Below, piece by piece: positions 18,027 to 26,782 of a stretch of DNA of 64,000 nucleotides (its first letter is position 1; each line of letters opens with the position of its first letter). The position numbers were made by a program, and so were the translations under genes. A model generated the notes under the pieces. It was not told the origin of the DNA. It saw nothing but the letters and a program-made list of their open reading frames with translations, and did no database searches. The stretch comes from Cyclobacterium lianum (lineage in GTDB: Bacteria > Bacteroidota > Bacteroidia > Cytophagales > Cyclobacteriaceae): positions 124,001 to 188,000 of the forward strand of contig NZ_FRCY01000003.1 of the NCBI RefSeq assembly GCF_900143075.1. Reading direction: 5' to 3'.

Positions 18027-19913
18027 CTAAAGCTTAAAATCCAGATTTTCGGTAACCCGCTCGCCCTGCTCTTTTAATTTTTTCACATAAAGATTAATCC
18101 TTTCCCTGGCTGTCTTCAAATCATGGTTATTCAGGTTGATATTCAGTAAATCGATAAACCAGGGAATTTTTATCGTCTCATTCACATAGACCTCCACGAT
18201 TTCCCTTGCTATGGGAAGGGTTGTTTCTTTAGATAAAGTATGCACATCTTTATCTCTGGCATTCAATAACTTATTGTATTCTTCTTCAAGCAATTTCCGG
18301 AATATGGATTCCGAAAAAACAGTACCCTTTATTAGGCCCGTTCCTGGATCGTCTTCCGTAATTTCCGCCTTTTTGTGTAGCCATTCCCAAAGTATACTCA
18401 GCCGGATCTCCCCTGTAGCCATATCTTCCATCAGGTAGAGTACGTTGTCGTCGCCAAAAAAATCAGCCGGCTTTAGGGCTGCCGCCTGCATGCCTTGTTC
18501 GAAGGCATTGCCATATTGCAGACCCACACTAAGTAAATTTCTGGCACCTCTGATAGTTCTCGGTGCCGCTTCAAGCAGAATCAAACCAGCAGCATCACTG
18601 TCCGTGTAAGTTAAAGCAGGAAATGTCCTGCCCATTTGATTGGCCTGCCCATGCTTTTCCCACACCGGCCTGATGATATGGACCATTTTCCAATGCGCTA
18701 CCCACTTCCCACTGGCGCCTTCAGCCTGTTCTCTCTCCGCTCCAGCTATGGCTTTTTTCATGCTACTGGCTACACCATCCTCCGATCCTACCGGTATGTT
18801 GGGTTCCATTCCCCCCTGCCAGAGCGCAAAATTGCCTGCGACATCCGGCGTATTGACTGCCCTTCTGACCCGGTCCTCGTAATTTCTCATGTATCCGTAG
18901 GTCATCCCAATGGACTCGATATTGGGGTTTATGAAGTCAGGATCCCAGGCCATCGCATCCGATACACTATTGATGTAATCCCACCTGCCGGTATTGTACC
19001 CCACGAAATGCTTGCCTAATGCTGCCCGGATTTCCATAAGCTGATACGTAGCCTCAAGCTGTTCTACCAACACATATACCCTGACTGTCCCTGTCTCCAG
19101 CCCAAGGTGATTCTCCAATTGCGTGATCATCCGGTTCCAAAGAGCAGCTTCCTCGGCCGTCTGGATCTTTGGCAGATAAAGTACGATAGAAGCACCTCTT
19201 TCCCGGAGCGTTTTGTGGTTATTGGTAACGTACAAAGCGAGATCTGCAATCGAGGCAGAAAATGATGCACCGTCAGCCATACGGAGGTGCCGGTCATCCA
19301 GATGAAGACCCCTGGCCCTAAAAATAATGGTAGTAAAATCCAACTGAGATTTGAAATCCCCTATCTTCTCTTCTCCAAAAAAAGACCGGGACCAGTCATT
19401 CATCTGAGAAGCCACCTGCCGGGCAGCATTTAAAAAAACCGGATCCCGGTGAATGGCTAGCTTGAGGTTGCGTTGATTGTCCAGAGACATGGTACTGGTT
19501 TGCCCCAGGGCATCCTCTCCATCAAACATCCATCCATCGGCACCTGACAACAGGGCATAGGCCACGTTGCGAATACTGCTCTCCAATGGGGCATTGGGCT
19601 TGGCCCCCGGGCCCGTACCCTGCACCCATTGCCGCTGCAGGTCAACCGGCACAGGCGCTCCCTCAAACTGGCCACTTCTGGCATCCTTCACAGCAATAGA
19701 TGTACCTGGAATGTTTGTAGACGGATCTAAAAAATCAATTCGTTTCATTTTCTGGTATCGCTCCCGCCTTCTCTTCAAACGTATGGCCATCAGCTTCTTT
19801 ACCTCAGCATTAAATGGGGCCAATGCCTCCAATGCCGCCAGCGATTCACTGGTATAAACATCCTGATATTCCTTAATAAGATTGTTGCGGACAATGATAC
19901 TTTTTTCACTCAT
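18027..19913 (-). CDS. Malate synthase-like enzyme
   Basis: The protein has 628 residues, about 100 more than common malate synthase A. The family condenses glyoxylate with acetyl-CoA to malate. Matching blocks are [10 protein letters not shown] (132-139), [12 protein letters not shown] with Arg201, [15 protein letters not shown], the NTGRWDYI block with Asp312, [12 protein letters not shown] and [12 protein letters not shown] with the probable catalytic Asp497. No isocitrate lyase is in the window, so glyoxylate would have to come from elsewhere. A terminator at 20064-20097 separates it from the RraA-like gene, so it has its own promoter and is transcribed with the permease. A divergent substrate is possible. 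Confidence 0.85.
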   Translation of the reverse strand: MSEKSIIVRNNLIKEYQDVYTSESLAALEALAPFNAEVKKLMAIRLKRRRERYQKMKRIDFLDPSTNIPGTSIAVKDARSGQFEGAPVPVDLQRQWVQGTGPGAKPNAPLESSIRNVAYALLSGADGWMFDGEDALGQTSTMSLDNQRNLKLAIHRDPVFLNAARQVASQMNDWSRSFFGEEKIGDFKSQLDFTTIIFRARGLHLDDRHLRMADGASFSASIADLALYVTNNHKTLRERGASIVLYLPKIQTAEEAALWNRMITQLENHLGLETGTVRVYVLVEQLEATYQLMEIRAALGKHFVGYNTGRWDYINSVSDAMAWDPDFINPNIESIGMTYGYMRNYEDRVRRAVNTPDVAGNFALWQGGMEPNIPVGSEDGVASSMKKAIAGAEREQAEGASGKWVAHWKMVHIIRPVWEKHGQANQMGRTFPALTYTDSDAAGLILLEAAPRTIRGARNLLSVGLQYGNAFEQGMQAAALKPADFFGDDNVLYLMEDMATGEIRLSILWEWLHKKAEITEDDPGTGLIKGTVFSESIFRKLLEEEYNKLLNARDKDVHTLSKETTLPIAREIVEVYVNETIKIPWFIDLLNINLNNHDLKTARERINLYVKKLKEQGERVTENLDFKL

Positions 19914-20063
19914 GGTTACTTTTTGGGATTAAATAAATACGTGCAATTCAGCCAGGCTTTTGAGCAAGCTGTACTAACGAATCGGGTTTGAGAATCAATT
20001 TAGTTAATTTTTTGAAAAGGATTTCTATAGCTGTTTATAGAGGTACCGGGGCAGAACGGCAAC

Positions 20064-20097
20064 AAAAAACCCTCCCGAGTACGATCGAAAGGGTTTT
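20064..20097 (-). terminator. Terminator ending the exported-enzyme unit
   Basis: On the minus strand AAAACCCT (from 20097) pairs with AGGGTTTT, followed by more T, 13 bp beyond the stop of the RraA-like gene at 20110. It splits the region into two transcripts. Confidence 0.75.
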
Positions 20098-20109
20098 ACC
20101 AGAAAATTA

Positions 20110-21045
20110 TTACCAGTTTCGGTCTTTAAGGTAAGCATCCAGCTCTTCCCTGCTCATGGGGAGATCCTGCTTCTCTTCCAGCCAGCCCAGGAAATCCTGC
20201 TTGATGGCTTCGCTCCATCGGCTGTCTATTTCTCCCGCTGTGTATTTTTGTTCTCTCAGGCGCTGATGTCCAAACTGGTCTCTCAGCGCGGTAAACTCCG
20301 CATTGATCACCAGGTCGGCGACCAAATGGGAAGGTATAAATATGACCCCCCATTTGTTGGCCAACACGGCATCCCCAGGTAAAACGGTAGCTCTGCCCAT
20401 CCGGATGGGGTAATTGATGGTAGTGAGCATCATTTCCTGTATATAGGAAGGGTCATGCCCTTTGATCCATGCGTTAAACCCGTCAATTTTACTGAGCCCT
20501 GCCATGTCTCTGACCGAGCCATTGAAAATAACGCCATTACCTGAATTCGCATAAATGGCATTTCCCAGGTTGTCGCCGATAAGCGTGCCGTCAACAATTT
20601 TACCGTAGCCATCTGCTACATATACGTCACCATCTACCAATACATCTATGGGCCAGGAATTGGTTCCCCCCGACTGGGCTCTGTTTTCTGATTTACCGAT
20701 TTCCTTGACCAAAGTATTGACATCTTCCCTGAAGGGCATGTACTGGGCAGTAACTGCCCTGCCTGTCAATACTTCATCTTCTTTCAGGATGATCCAGTCA
20801 TTTTCAAACTGGTTGTTATAGCCCTTGTTGCGCAAATTGCCCCAGGCTTCTTCCATAGAAATTCCTTTGAGCCTCTCCAGCAAATCATCCGGAATTTTCG
20901 GTCTGCCGTCTGAAAACCGTTCTCCCTCCCATGCTGATGTCAGGGCAATGATTTGATCCGGTGTGGGTGTAACCTGCTGGGAAAATCCCATTCCTGAAAA
21001 AGTGAAGCACAAAACCAAACATACAAGTGTTAATTTATCCATCAT
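20110..21045 (-). CDS. Exported RraA-like protein (class II aldolase fold)
   Basis: The protein has 311 residues. A signal peptide (ending GFSQQ) precedes an RraA/dimethylmenaquinone-methyltransferase-like domain. Enzymes of this fold are metal-dependent HMG/CHA aldolases that release pyruvate from 4-hydroxy-2-oxo acids; others are not enzymes. Visible are DVLVDGDVYVADGYGK, IGDNLGNAI and FNGSVRDMAGL. The Arg-Asp pair needed by aldolases is present, but the acidic residue usually two positions later is Gly here. It is about 80 residues longer than bacterial RraA. It is last in the operon and a paralogue of the protein at 24045-24995. Confidence 0.8.
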   Translation of the reverse strand: MMDKLTLVCLVLCFTFSGMGFSQQVTPTPDQIIALTSAWEGERFSDGRPKIPDDLLERLKGISMEEAWGNLRNKGYNNQFENDWIILKEDEVLTGRAVTAQYMPFREDVNTLVKEIGKSENRAQSGGTNSWPIDVLVDGDVYVADGYGKIVDGTLIGDNLGNAIYANSGNGVIFNGSVRDMAGLSKIDGFNAWIKGHDPSYIQEMMLTTINYPIRMGRATVLPGDAVLANKWGVIFIPSHLVADLVINAEFTALRDQFGHQRLREQKYTAGEIDSRWSEAIKQDFLGWLEEKQDLPMSREELDAYLKDRNW

Positions 21046-21159
21046 TTTAGGTTTAAATAGTTTTTTTGGTCAATTTCTTGAAAAGATGCTAAGAAAGCAA
21101 CCCGAAACCATCCTTTTATCCGAATGATTTCTGCTCTGCTGTCTTTGATTATAATAGCA

Positions 21160-22635
21160 TCAGCTCCACCACCTGTCGTTTGAACGGTCCGTATTCCATT
21201 CTTCAGTTGGCGCAAAATATTCCGTGCCCTCCACCAGGTGTTGTTTGATCACCTCTTCATTCAGCTCGACACCGAGTCCCGGTCCTTCTGGCACTCTGGC
21301 AAATCCATCTATCACCAATGGCTTGGGAATACCTTGCACCAGGTCTTCCCACCAGGGAATATCTACAGAATGGTGTTCGAGTGAAATGAAATTTTCGGTG
21401 GCTGCAGCGCAATGGATGTTGGCCATAAAGGAAACGGGCGTACCTGCAAAATGCATGGCCATGGGTATGCCTTTTTCTTCTGCATAGTCTCCGATTTTTT
21501 TGGTTTCCAGTATACCCCCGGAGGAAGCCAGATCCGGCTGTATCATGTCAATAGCCCTTGCGTCAATCAGTTTGATAAATTCTTCTTTCAGAAAGATATC
21601 TTCGCCGGTTAGCGTAGGCGTTTTGATCGCATCGGTAATTTGTTTCCATTTTTCTGTATAAAACCAGGGCACCATATCCTCGAGCCAGGCCAGGCGATAT
21701 GGCTCCAGCGCTTCTCCCAGGCGGATGCACTCTTTATAATCAAAATGACCGAAGTGGTCCGCAGCCAAAGGTATGTCATAGCCCACTTTTCTTCTTACCG
21801 CGGCTACGTACTCCACCATCTCCGACACCCCTTTGTCCGTGAGTTGCACTCCGGTAAATGGATGTGCTGTCCTGCCATAGCTGCCATACTCCGAGTCCCA
21901 TTGGTTGCCTTTTTCAAAGGCTTTGGTATTCACCACTGAGCCTTCATTTTCCCGAATCATCTGCACCCCAAAATCCATTTTGAGAAAGGTGTAGCCCATA
22001 TCCATTCTTGCTTTCAGGCGGTCAGCGAAAACTTCAGGATCTCTGGATTGCGTGGTATCTGAATACAAACGAATTTCGTCGCGATATTTACCCCCCAGCA
22101 TTTGATAAACCGGTATATTGTATGCTTTTCCTGCCAGATCCCAAAGCGCCATTTCTACAGCGCATACGCCACCGGCCTGCCGGGCGTGGTTTCCAAATAG
22201 TTTGATTCTTTTAAAAATCCTTTCAATCTGGCAGGGATTTTCACCCAGCAAGCGGCTTTTTAAAACAAGGGCATACCGGGCACTGGCACCGTCTCTTACT
22301 TCCCCCAATCCATAAATTCCCTGGTTGGTATCTATTCGGATGATGGGACAGCGCATCGGGGCACCGGCTACCTCCGCAATGCGAAGATCGGTAATCCGCA
22401 GGTCTGACGGACTTGAGTTTCTATTTACGTTTTGGGTACTGTGGGCCAGGGTTTCCTCTATGGGTTGAAACATAAAAGCGCCAAGGCTCAGACCGCCAAT
22501 GCCGGCTTTCTGGAGAAAATCCCTTCTTGAAGGTACTGACTTCTCATGGGATCCGGCCTTATTTCTCTCTTTGGCAGCGCCGGCTGCACGAAAAGAGAAT
22601 AAATCGTTAAATTTGGGATTGTGATATGGTTTCAT
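21160..22635 (-). CDS. Tat-exported enolase-superfamily dehydratase (mandelate racemase type)
   Basis: The protein has 491 residues. A 35-residue tail precedes a twin-arginine signal (SRRDFLQKAG, 36-45). The enolase-superfamily barrel follows with lysine motif KMD (219-221), metal ligands Asp293 (AADH), Glu319 (WLED) and Glu345 (TGED), and His395 in MHFAGTP. This is the layout of acid-sugar dehydratases in the mandelate racemase subgroup. The exact sugar acid is not clear; it is only distantly similar to its neighbour at 22665-23942. Export of such an enzyme is unusual, as characterised members are mostly cytoplasmic. Confidence 0.87.
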   Translation of the reverse strand: MKPYHNPKFNDLFSFRAAGAAKERNKAGSHEKSVPSRRDFLQKAGIGGLSLGAFMFQPIEETLAHSTQNVNRNSSPSDLRITDLRIAEVAGAPMRCPIIRIDTNQGIYGLGEVRDGASARYALVLKSRLLGENPCQIERIFKRIKLFGNHARQAGGVCAVEMALWDLAGKAYNIPVYQMLGGKYRDEIRLYSDTTQSRDPEVFADRLKARMDMGYTFLKMDFGVQMIRENEGSVVNTKAFEKGNQWDSEYGSYGRTAHPFTGVQLTDKGVSEMVEYVAAVRRKVGYDIPLAADHFGHFDYKECIRLGEALEPYRLAWLEDMVPWFYTEKWKQITDAIKTPTLTGEDIFLKEEFIKLIDARAIDMIQPDLASSGGILETKKIGDYAEEKGIPMAMHFAGTPVSFMANIHCAAATENFISLEHHSVDIPWWEDLVQGIPKPLVIDGFARVPEGPGLGVELNEEVIKQHLVEGTEYFAPTEEWNTDRSNDRWWS

Positions 22636-22664
22636 GGTATCTGGATTTGTTTAATGCTATTTGG

Positions 22665-23942
22665 CTATTCAAAAAAGGGAACGCCCTTTACCGCATACTT
22701 TCTCATGCCTTCTTCGTTGATTTCCACACCAATGCCGGGTTTTTCTGAGAGAGTGATGAATCCGTTTTCGGTTCTCGGTCCGTCGTAGCTGACTATATCC
22801 TGCCAAAGCTGATCGGTATCCATATAGATCTGCCACTCCATGATCTGAAAATTGGGTACAGAGGCACATACATGACAAGAAGCCATGGCACCTAAAAAGG
22901 ATGCCACCATATGCGGACTGAACGGTACGTAGTACAGATTGGCCAGGTTGGCAATGCGCTGCGCTTCACCCAAACCTCCCGCCTTTTGAATATCCGGCAT
23001 GATGATGTCTGCCCCGCCCTGTTGCAACAAATTGACAAAGCCGTACGCCAAATAGATGTTTTCACCTGTACAGATCGGAGTGGAGGTTTCTTTGGTGAGT
23101 TTCTGGTACAGGTCCGGGTTGTCTGCCGGAAGCGGCTCTTCCAGCCACATCAGGTCCAGGTCCTCATATTTCTGGGCCATTTTCACGCCTGTAATAAAAT
23201 CATACCGGCCGTGCATGTCCACGCATATATCTATATTGGGGCCCACTTCCTCCCTCACTGCGGCAATGGCATTGTACATCCTTTCTATTTCGGCAGGGCT
23301 GGCGGTCCAATTGAACCGATCGTATTTATTGGGATCACGGGCATCGTCTACATCGAATTTGACTGCAGTATATCCCCGATCCACGGCTCCTCTGGCAGCT
23401 TTGGCATAGTCTGCCGGAGAAGGATTAGTGGCTGTGTAAAGAGCAGTATCACAGTACACCCGGATCTGATCCCTAAATTTCCCACCAAGTAATTGATATA
23501 CAGGTACATTGAAAACTTTTCCGGTAATATCCCATAGTGCTGTTTCTATGGCCGTAAGCACGGCGACAAAAACCCCGGACTGCGCTCCACCAAAAAATGC
23601 CCCCTTTCTCAATTGCTCTGCAAGCCTGTTGGGGTTGAGGGGATTTTGCCCTTTTATCTGGTTACCCAATCGCTGCACCAGGTGGTAGGTACCGTGAATG
23701 GCATCGACTGCCTCGCCACATCCCCATATATCCTGATTGGTGTATACTTTCACATACAGCGCGCCGCGTACATATCCGCATTTCACATCTGTAATTTTCA
23801 AATCGGAGGGATTGGAGGCTGAAGGCATTCTTTCCACGGCAGCGGATAGTCCTGAACCGTATTGGGACAGGAAGGCTGCGCCGGTTATCCCGGCCAAAGC
23901 AGTCTTGGAAAGAAAAGATCTTCTGTTCAATTTGTTTTTCAT
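22665..23942 (-). CDS. Tat-exported enolase-superfamily dehydratase (galactonate dehydratase-like)
   Basis: The protein has 425 residues. The N terminus NRRSFLSKTALAG is a twin-arginine signal. The core has KFD (195-197), Asp242 and His244 in VDMHG, Glu268 (WLEEP), Glu294 (TGENIY), PDIQKAGGL and His344 in FSPHMVAS. These match D-galactonate dehydratase-like members, which turn an aldonate or aldarate into a 2-keto-3-deoxy acid. It lies 29 bp before the second enolase-superfamily gene and 102 bp after the RraA-like gene in one operon, so dehydration followed by aldol cleavage is the likely sequence. Confidence 0.88.
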   Translation of the reverse strand: MKNKLNRRSFLSKTALAGITGAAFLSQYGSGLSAAVERMPSASNPSDLKITDVKCGYVRGALYVKVYTNQDIWGCGEAVDAIHGTYHLVQRLGNQIKGQNPLNPNRLAEQLRKGAFFGGAQSGVFVAVLTAIETALWDITGKVFNVPVYQLLGGKFRDQIRVYCDTALYTATNPSPADYAKAARGAVDRGYTAVKFDVDDARDPNKYDRFNWTASPAEIERMYNAIAAVREEVGPNIDICVDMHGRYDFITGVKMAQKYEDLDLMWLEEPLPADNPDLYQKLTKETSTPICTGENIYLAYGFVNLLQQGGADIIMPDIQKAGGLGEAQRIANLANLYYVPFSPHMVASFLGAMASCHVCASVPNFQIMEWQIYMDTDQLWQDIVSYDGPRTENGFITLSEKPGIGVEINEEGMRKYAVKGVPFFE

Positions 23943-24044
23943 TCTGGTATATTTTGAGGTTCACAAAACTGCCCCTATGGCCTGGCTCTGCCTGGCGCTA
24001 CCGGGGGAAGGATGGTTTGATTCAATCAATTGAAGACATAAGGA

Positions 24045-24995
24045 TTACCAGGTTCTGTTTTTCAGAATCTCCTGAATCTGTTCTCTGGGCACCGGCAGCT
24101 CATCAATATGTTCGTTTAGCCAACCCGAAAAATCCCGTTCAATTTCCTCAGACCAACGGGTATCGATCTGGCCGGCAGTGTACACGCCGGCACGTAATCT
24201 TTCGTGACCAAACATGTCTCTCAACCGGACAATTTCTGAGGTCACTACCACTTTTTCTGCCAGATGGGGCGGAATAAAGGAAACGGCACCGTCCCGGCCC
24301 AGCACTACATCTCCTGCCATTACGGTCACCTGCCGGACCTTTGTCGGTTTGTTAATGCCGGTGAGCATGGTGTTCAGATTTCCTCTCTGGTTATGGTGAG
24401 ATGGGTGATAGCTGGTAAAAAAAGAGGTAAATCCGGCTATTTCCTTTAAGCCTACGATGTCCCTGATGGCTCCATCGTATACGATGCCATTTCCTGAGCG
24501 CGCATAAATGGCATTACCCACGTTGTCTCCTATCGTAGGCCCGTCCACATGCGCTCCAAACTGGTCGGCTACATACACATCTCCCTGTACAAGCAGATCT
24601 ACCGGCCAGGAGTTTTGGCCTTTTTTCCCCTCGGCTTTCCCTCTTTCATCAATGGCATCATGAATATCCGGTCTGCCGGGCATAAATGTAGCGGTCACTG
24701 CCCGGCCGACCAGTATACTGTCCGGATGAATGGTTTCCCAGCCTTCTGCGTACTGATAGCGGTAGCCTTCATTTTTCATCACCGCCCAAGCCTCGTCATG
24801 AGTCACCTCTTTCATGCGTTCTATAATATCATCCGGCACCTTAGGTCTGCCATCTTCAAATCTTTCCCCCTCCCAAAGAGGTGTTAGAAAGAGCATTTCC
24901 TCTTTGGATATTTGTTGGCTATTCGCATCTATCGATGAAAAGATCAATGTTGTAAGAAAGAAAAATCTGGTTAGTAAAAATGTCTTCATTTTCAT
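24045..24995 (-). CDS. Exported RraA-like protein (class II aldolase fold)
   Basis: From ATG at 24995 the protein has 316 residues and a clean signal peptide (MKMKTFLLTRFFFLTTLIF, then SSIDANSQQ); the frame continues upstream to 25145, but that part has no signal character. The RraA domain has DLLVQGDVYVADQFGAH, IGDNVGNAI and YDGAIRDIVGL. As in its paralogue at 20110-21045, the Arg-Asp pair is kept but the following acidic position is Gly, and LWEGERFEDGRPKVPDDI is nearly the same in both. It is the first gene after susD. It probably cleaves the keto-deoxy acid made by the two exported dehydratases; a non-enzymatic role cannot be excluded. Confidence 0.82.
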   Translation of the reverse strand: MKMKTFLLTRFFFLTTLIFSSIDANSQQISKEEMLFLTPLWEGERFEDGRPKVPDDIIERMKEVTHDEAWAVMKNEGYRYQYAEGWETIHPDSILVGRAVTATFMPGRPDIHDAIDERGKAEGKKGQNSWPVDLLVQGDVYVADQFGAHVDGPTIGDNVGNAIYARSGNGIVYDGAIRDIVGLKEIAGFTSFFTSYHPSHHNQRGNLNTMLTGINKPTKVRQVTVMAGDVVLGRDGAVSFIPPHLAEKVVVTSEIVRLRDMFGHERLRAGVYTAGQIDTRWSEEIERDFSGWLNEHIDELPVPREQIQEILKNRTW

Positions 24996-25150
24996 AGGTC
25001 TGTATTTATTTTTTTCAATATTCATGTTCCCCTGCCTTTGGAAAAACCTCCACCTGAGACTTACCCCTGAGTGCGCCATTTCCCTATCCTTTGGCTGGAT
25101 CATGGGAAAGGGCAAGTAATCTGTCAGGGAATCACTGCAACGCAATTTAA

Positions 25151-25183
25151 AGAGGGCAATTTGATAGAATCAAACTGCCCTTT
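25151..25183 (-). promoter_or_regulatory. Intercistronic hairpin after susD
   Basis: AGAGGGCAATTTGAT (25151-25165) pairs with ATCAAACTGCCCTTT (25169-25183), with one mismatch and one wobble, around a 3-base loop. It lies just past the susD stop on the minus strand and lacks a long T-run. It is therefore more likely a stability or partial-termination element that sets susCD expression above the enzyme genes. Confidence 0.55.
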
Positions 25184-25196
25184 AAGGTACATCTTT

Positions 25197-26777
25197 TTAT
25201 TGGATAATGGCCATCTCACTACCGGAGTTCGCATCCCACCAAACTCTTGAGTCAAGGTCATCGGGCCCTTGCCGGCTCAATGCTGCCTGTACATTCTCGT
25301 TGTTTACGGAAAATTCAGAATCGGGATAAGAGAGCCTTCTGATAAAATCTCCATTGATATCGCTTCCGGGATAGGGATTTGGCGTCAGGTTGGGATAGCC
25401 TGTCCGGCGAAAATTGGCAAAAGCTTCATAACCATTCAAAAAGGAGGCCACCCAATACTGGTTTCCGATCTGTTCCATGGCATCCGCCATGTTCAGCGGA
25501 TGGGCTTCAATATAGGCGGAAATGGAAGATTCGGGTATAGCTACATTATCGCCATAGGTAGCATATTGTTCCATATTTGCGCGAATTCCCTGAGCAAATA
25601 AATCAGCCGGATCAGCTGAAATCCAACCTCTGACAGCCGCTTCGGCAAGCAGAAGTGAAGTCTGCGCATAGGTTACATGAAAAATAGGTGCATCTCTTGC
25701 CACCATTCTGGTCCTGTCTACCTGAGAGAATTCATAGAAACTTCTCAAACCCAGATTATTGACTACCGAGCCTATTGTCTGATTGTCATAGCCCATTGGC
25801 ATACCGAGCTGGTCTGCCGGATCTCTCGATAAAGTTACACCGGCAGGCGGGTTTCCATTCAGCGCACTGTTCTGATCCGGTCCGCTGCCCGCTCCGATAA
25901 ACCGGACCGCTATTGACCCCAGCCTGGGGTCGTCATTTTCACTCAGAAATTGTTGGAAGGGAGCCGCCAGGTAATAGTTATTGGCTTCTGTGGCATTCAA
26001 AGTGTTTCCAATTTCGTTGGCATAGTTGAAGTCATGGATAATTTTCATATTGTCCTCATTTGAAGTCATTACACCACCTGCAACAGCTTTTTCAGTCCAT
26101 TCCCTGGCCCTGGCCAGATCCACCTTGGTGTGTCTCATGGCTGCGCGGAGCATGAGAGAATACCCCAGCTTTTTCCACTTTTCAATGGTGCCGCCGTAAA
26201 AAATATCGCCGGTCTCGATGGTGCCGTTGGCACTCAGGCCGGCAGTAGCCTGCTCCAATTCCGCAAGAATATCGAGATATATTTGCTCTTGCGGATCATA
26301 TACCGGATCTATTTCTCCTTCCAGATACCCGAGACTGGCCTCCGAATAGGGTACGTCACCAAAGGTATCGGTCAGTATCATCGCTGCCAGCGAGTGGAGG
26401 ATCCGGGCCATGTGGTATAGGTTTGCCCGTTCAGGATCATCTGCGGTCATGCGCTTTACATCCGTGGTATGCTTGAGTACATCCCGGTAATATTTGTTCC
26501 AGGTACCGATAGAAAAAGCCCTGTTGAGCTGATTGAAGTTTCCACCAGCTAACACCCCGCCGTTGGGAGATACGATCTGCTGCACAATGGCAATCTCATA
26601 GGTAAGGGAAGTGCCTGAGGGTGTGGAAAACAGGGCGGCCCTGTTCATCAGGTAAATCGGGTCAAGCGATGTAGGTTGTACGGGATTGATATTCATCTCA
26701 TCGAACCCATCATCGCAGGCTGGCAATACATTGAGGACTATAAGAAAGACCAGCAGGTTTTTTAGTATACCTTTCAT
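25197..26777 (-). CDS. SusD-family nutrient-binding lipoprotein, unit 1
   Basis: The protein has 526 residues. A lipobox (NVLPAC) gives lipid anchoring; after export it should sit on the cell surface. The SusD/RagB-like alpha-helical fold shows GFDEMNINP at the mature start, FGDVPYSEA, and the C-terminal RRTGYPNLTPNPYPG. It caps the SusC barrel and captures substrate. It follows susC by only 5 bp and resembles the second SusD at 38123-39646 through most of its length, including the QAALSRQGP/VWWD ending. This is the SusD-like group often tied to small or modified sugars; the ligand is unknown. Confidence 0.92.
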   Translation of the reverse strand: MKGILKNLLVFLIVLNVLPACDDGFDEMNINPVQPTSLDPIYLMNRAALFSTPSGTSLTYEIAIVQQIVSPNGGVLAGGNFNQLNRAFSIGTWNKYYRDVLKHTTDVKRMTADDPERANLYHMARILHSLAAMILTDTFGDVPYSEASLGYLEGEIDPVYDPQEQIYLDILAELEQATAGLSANGTIETGDIFYGGTIEKWKKLGYSLMLRAAMRHTKVDLARAREWTEKAVAGGVMTSNEDNMKIIHDFNYANEIGNTLNATEANNYYLAAPFQQFLSENDDPRLGSIAVRFIGAGSGPDQNSALNGNPPAGVTLSRDPADQLGMPMGYDNQTIGSVVNNLGLRSFYEFSQVDRTRMVARDAPIFHVTYAQTSLLLAEAAVRGWISADPADLFAQGIRANMEQYATYGDNVAIPESSISAYIEAHPLNMADAMEQIGNQYWVASFLNGYEAFANFRRTGYPNLTPNPYPGSDINGDFIRRLSYPDSEFSVNNENVQAALSRQGPDDLDSRVWWDANSGSEMAIIQ

Positions 26778-26782
26778 GTCGA

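Noticed and set aside
24996-25145. Longer N terminus for the RraA-like protein at 24045
   Set aside because: The extra 50 residues show no signal character and precede a clean signal peptide starting at 24995.
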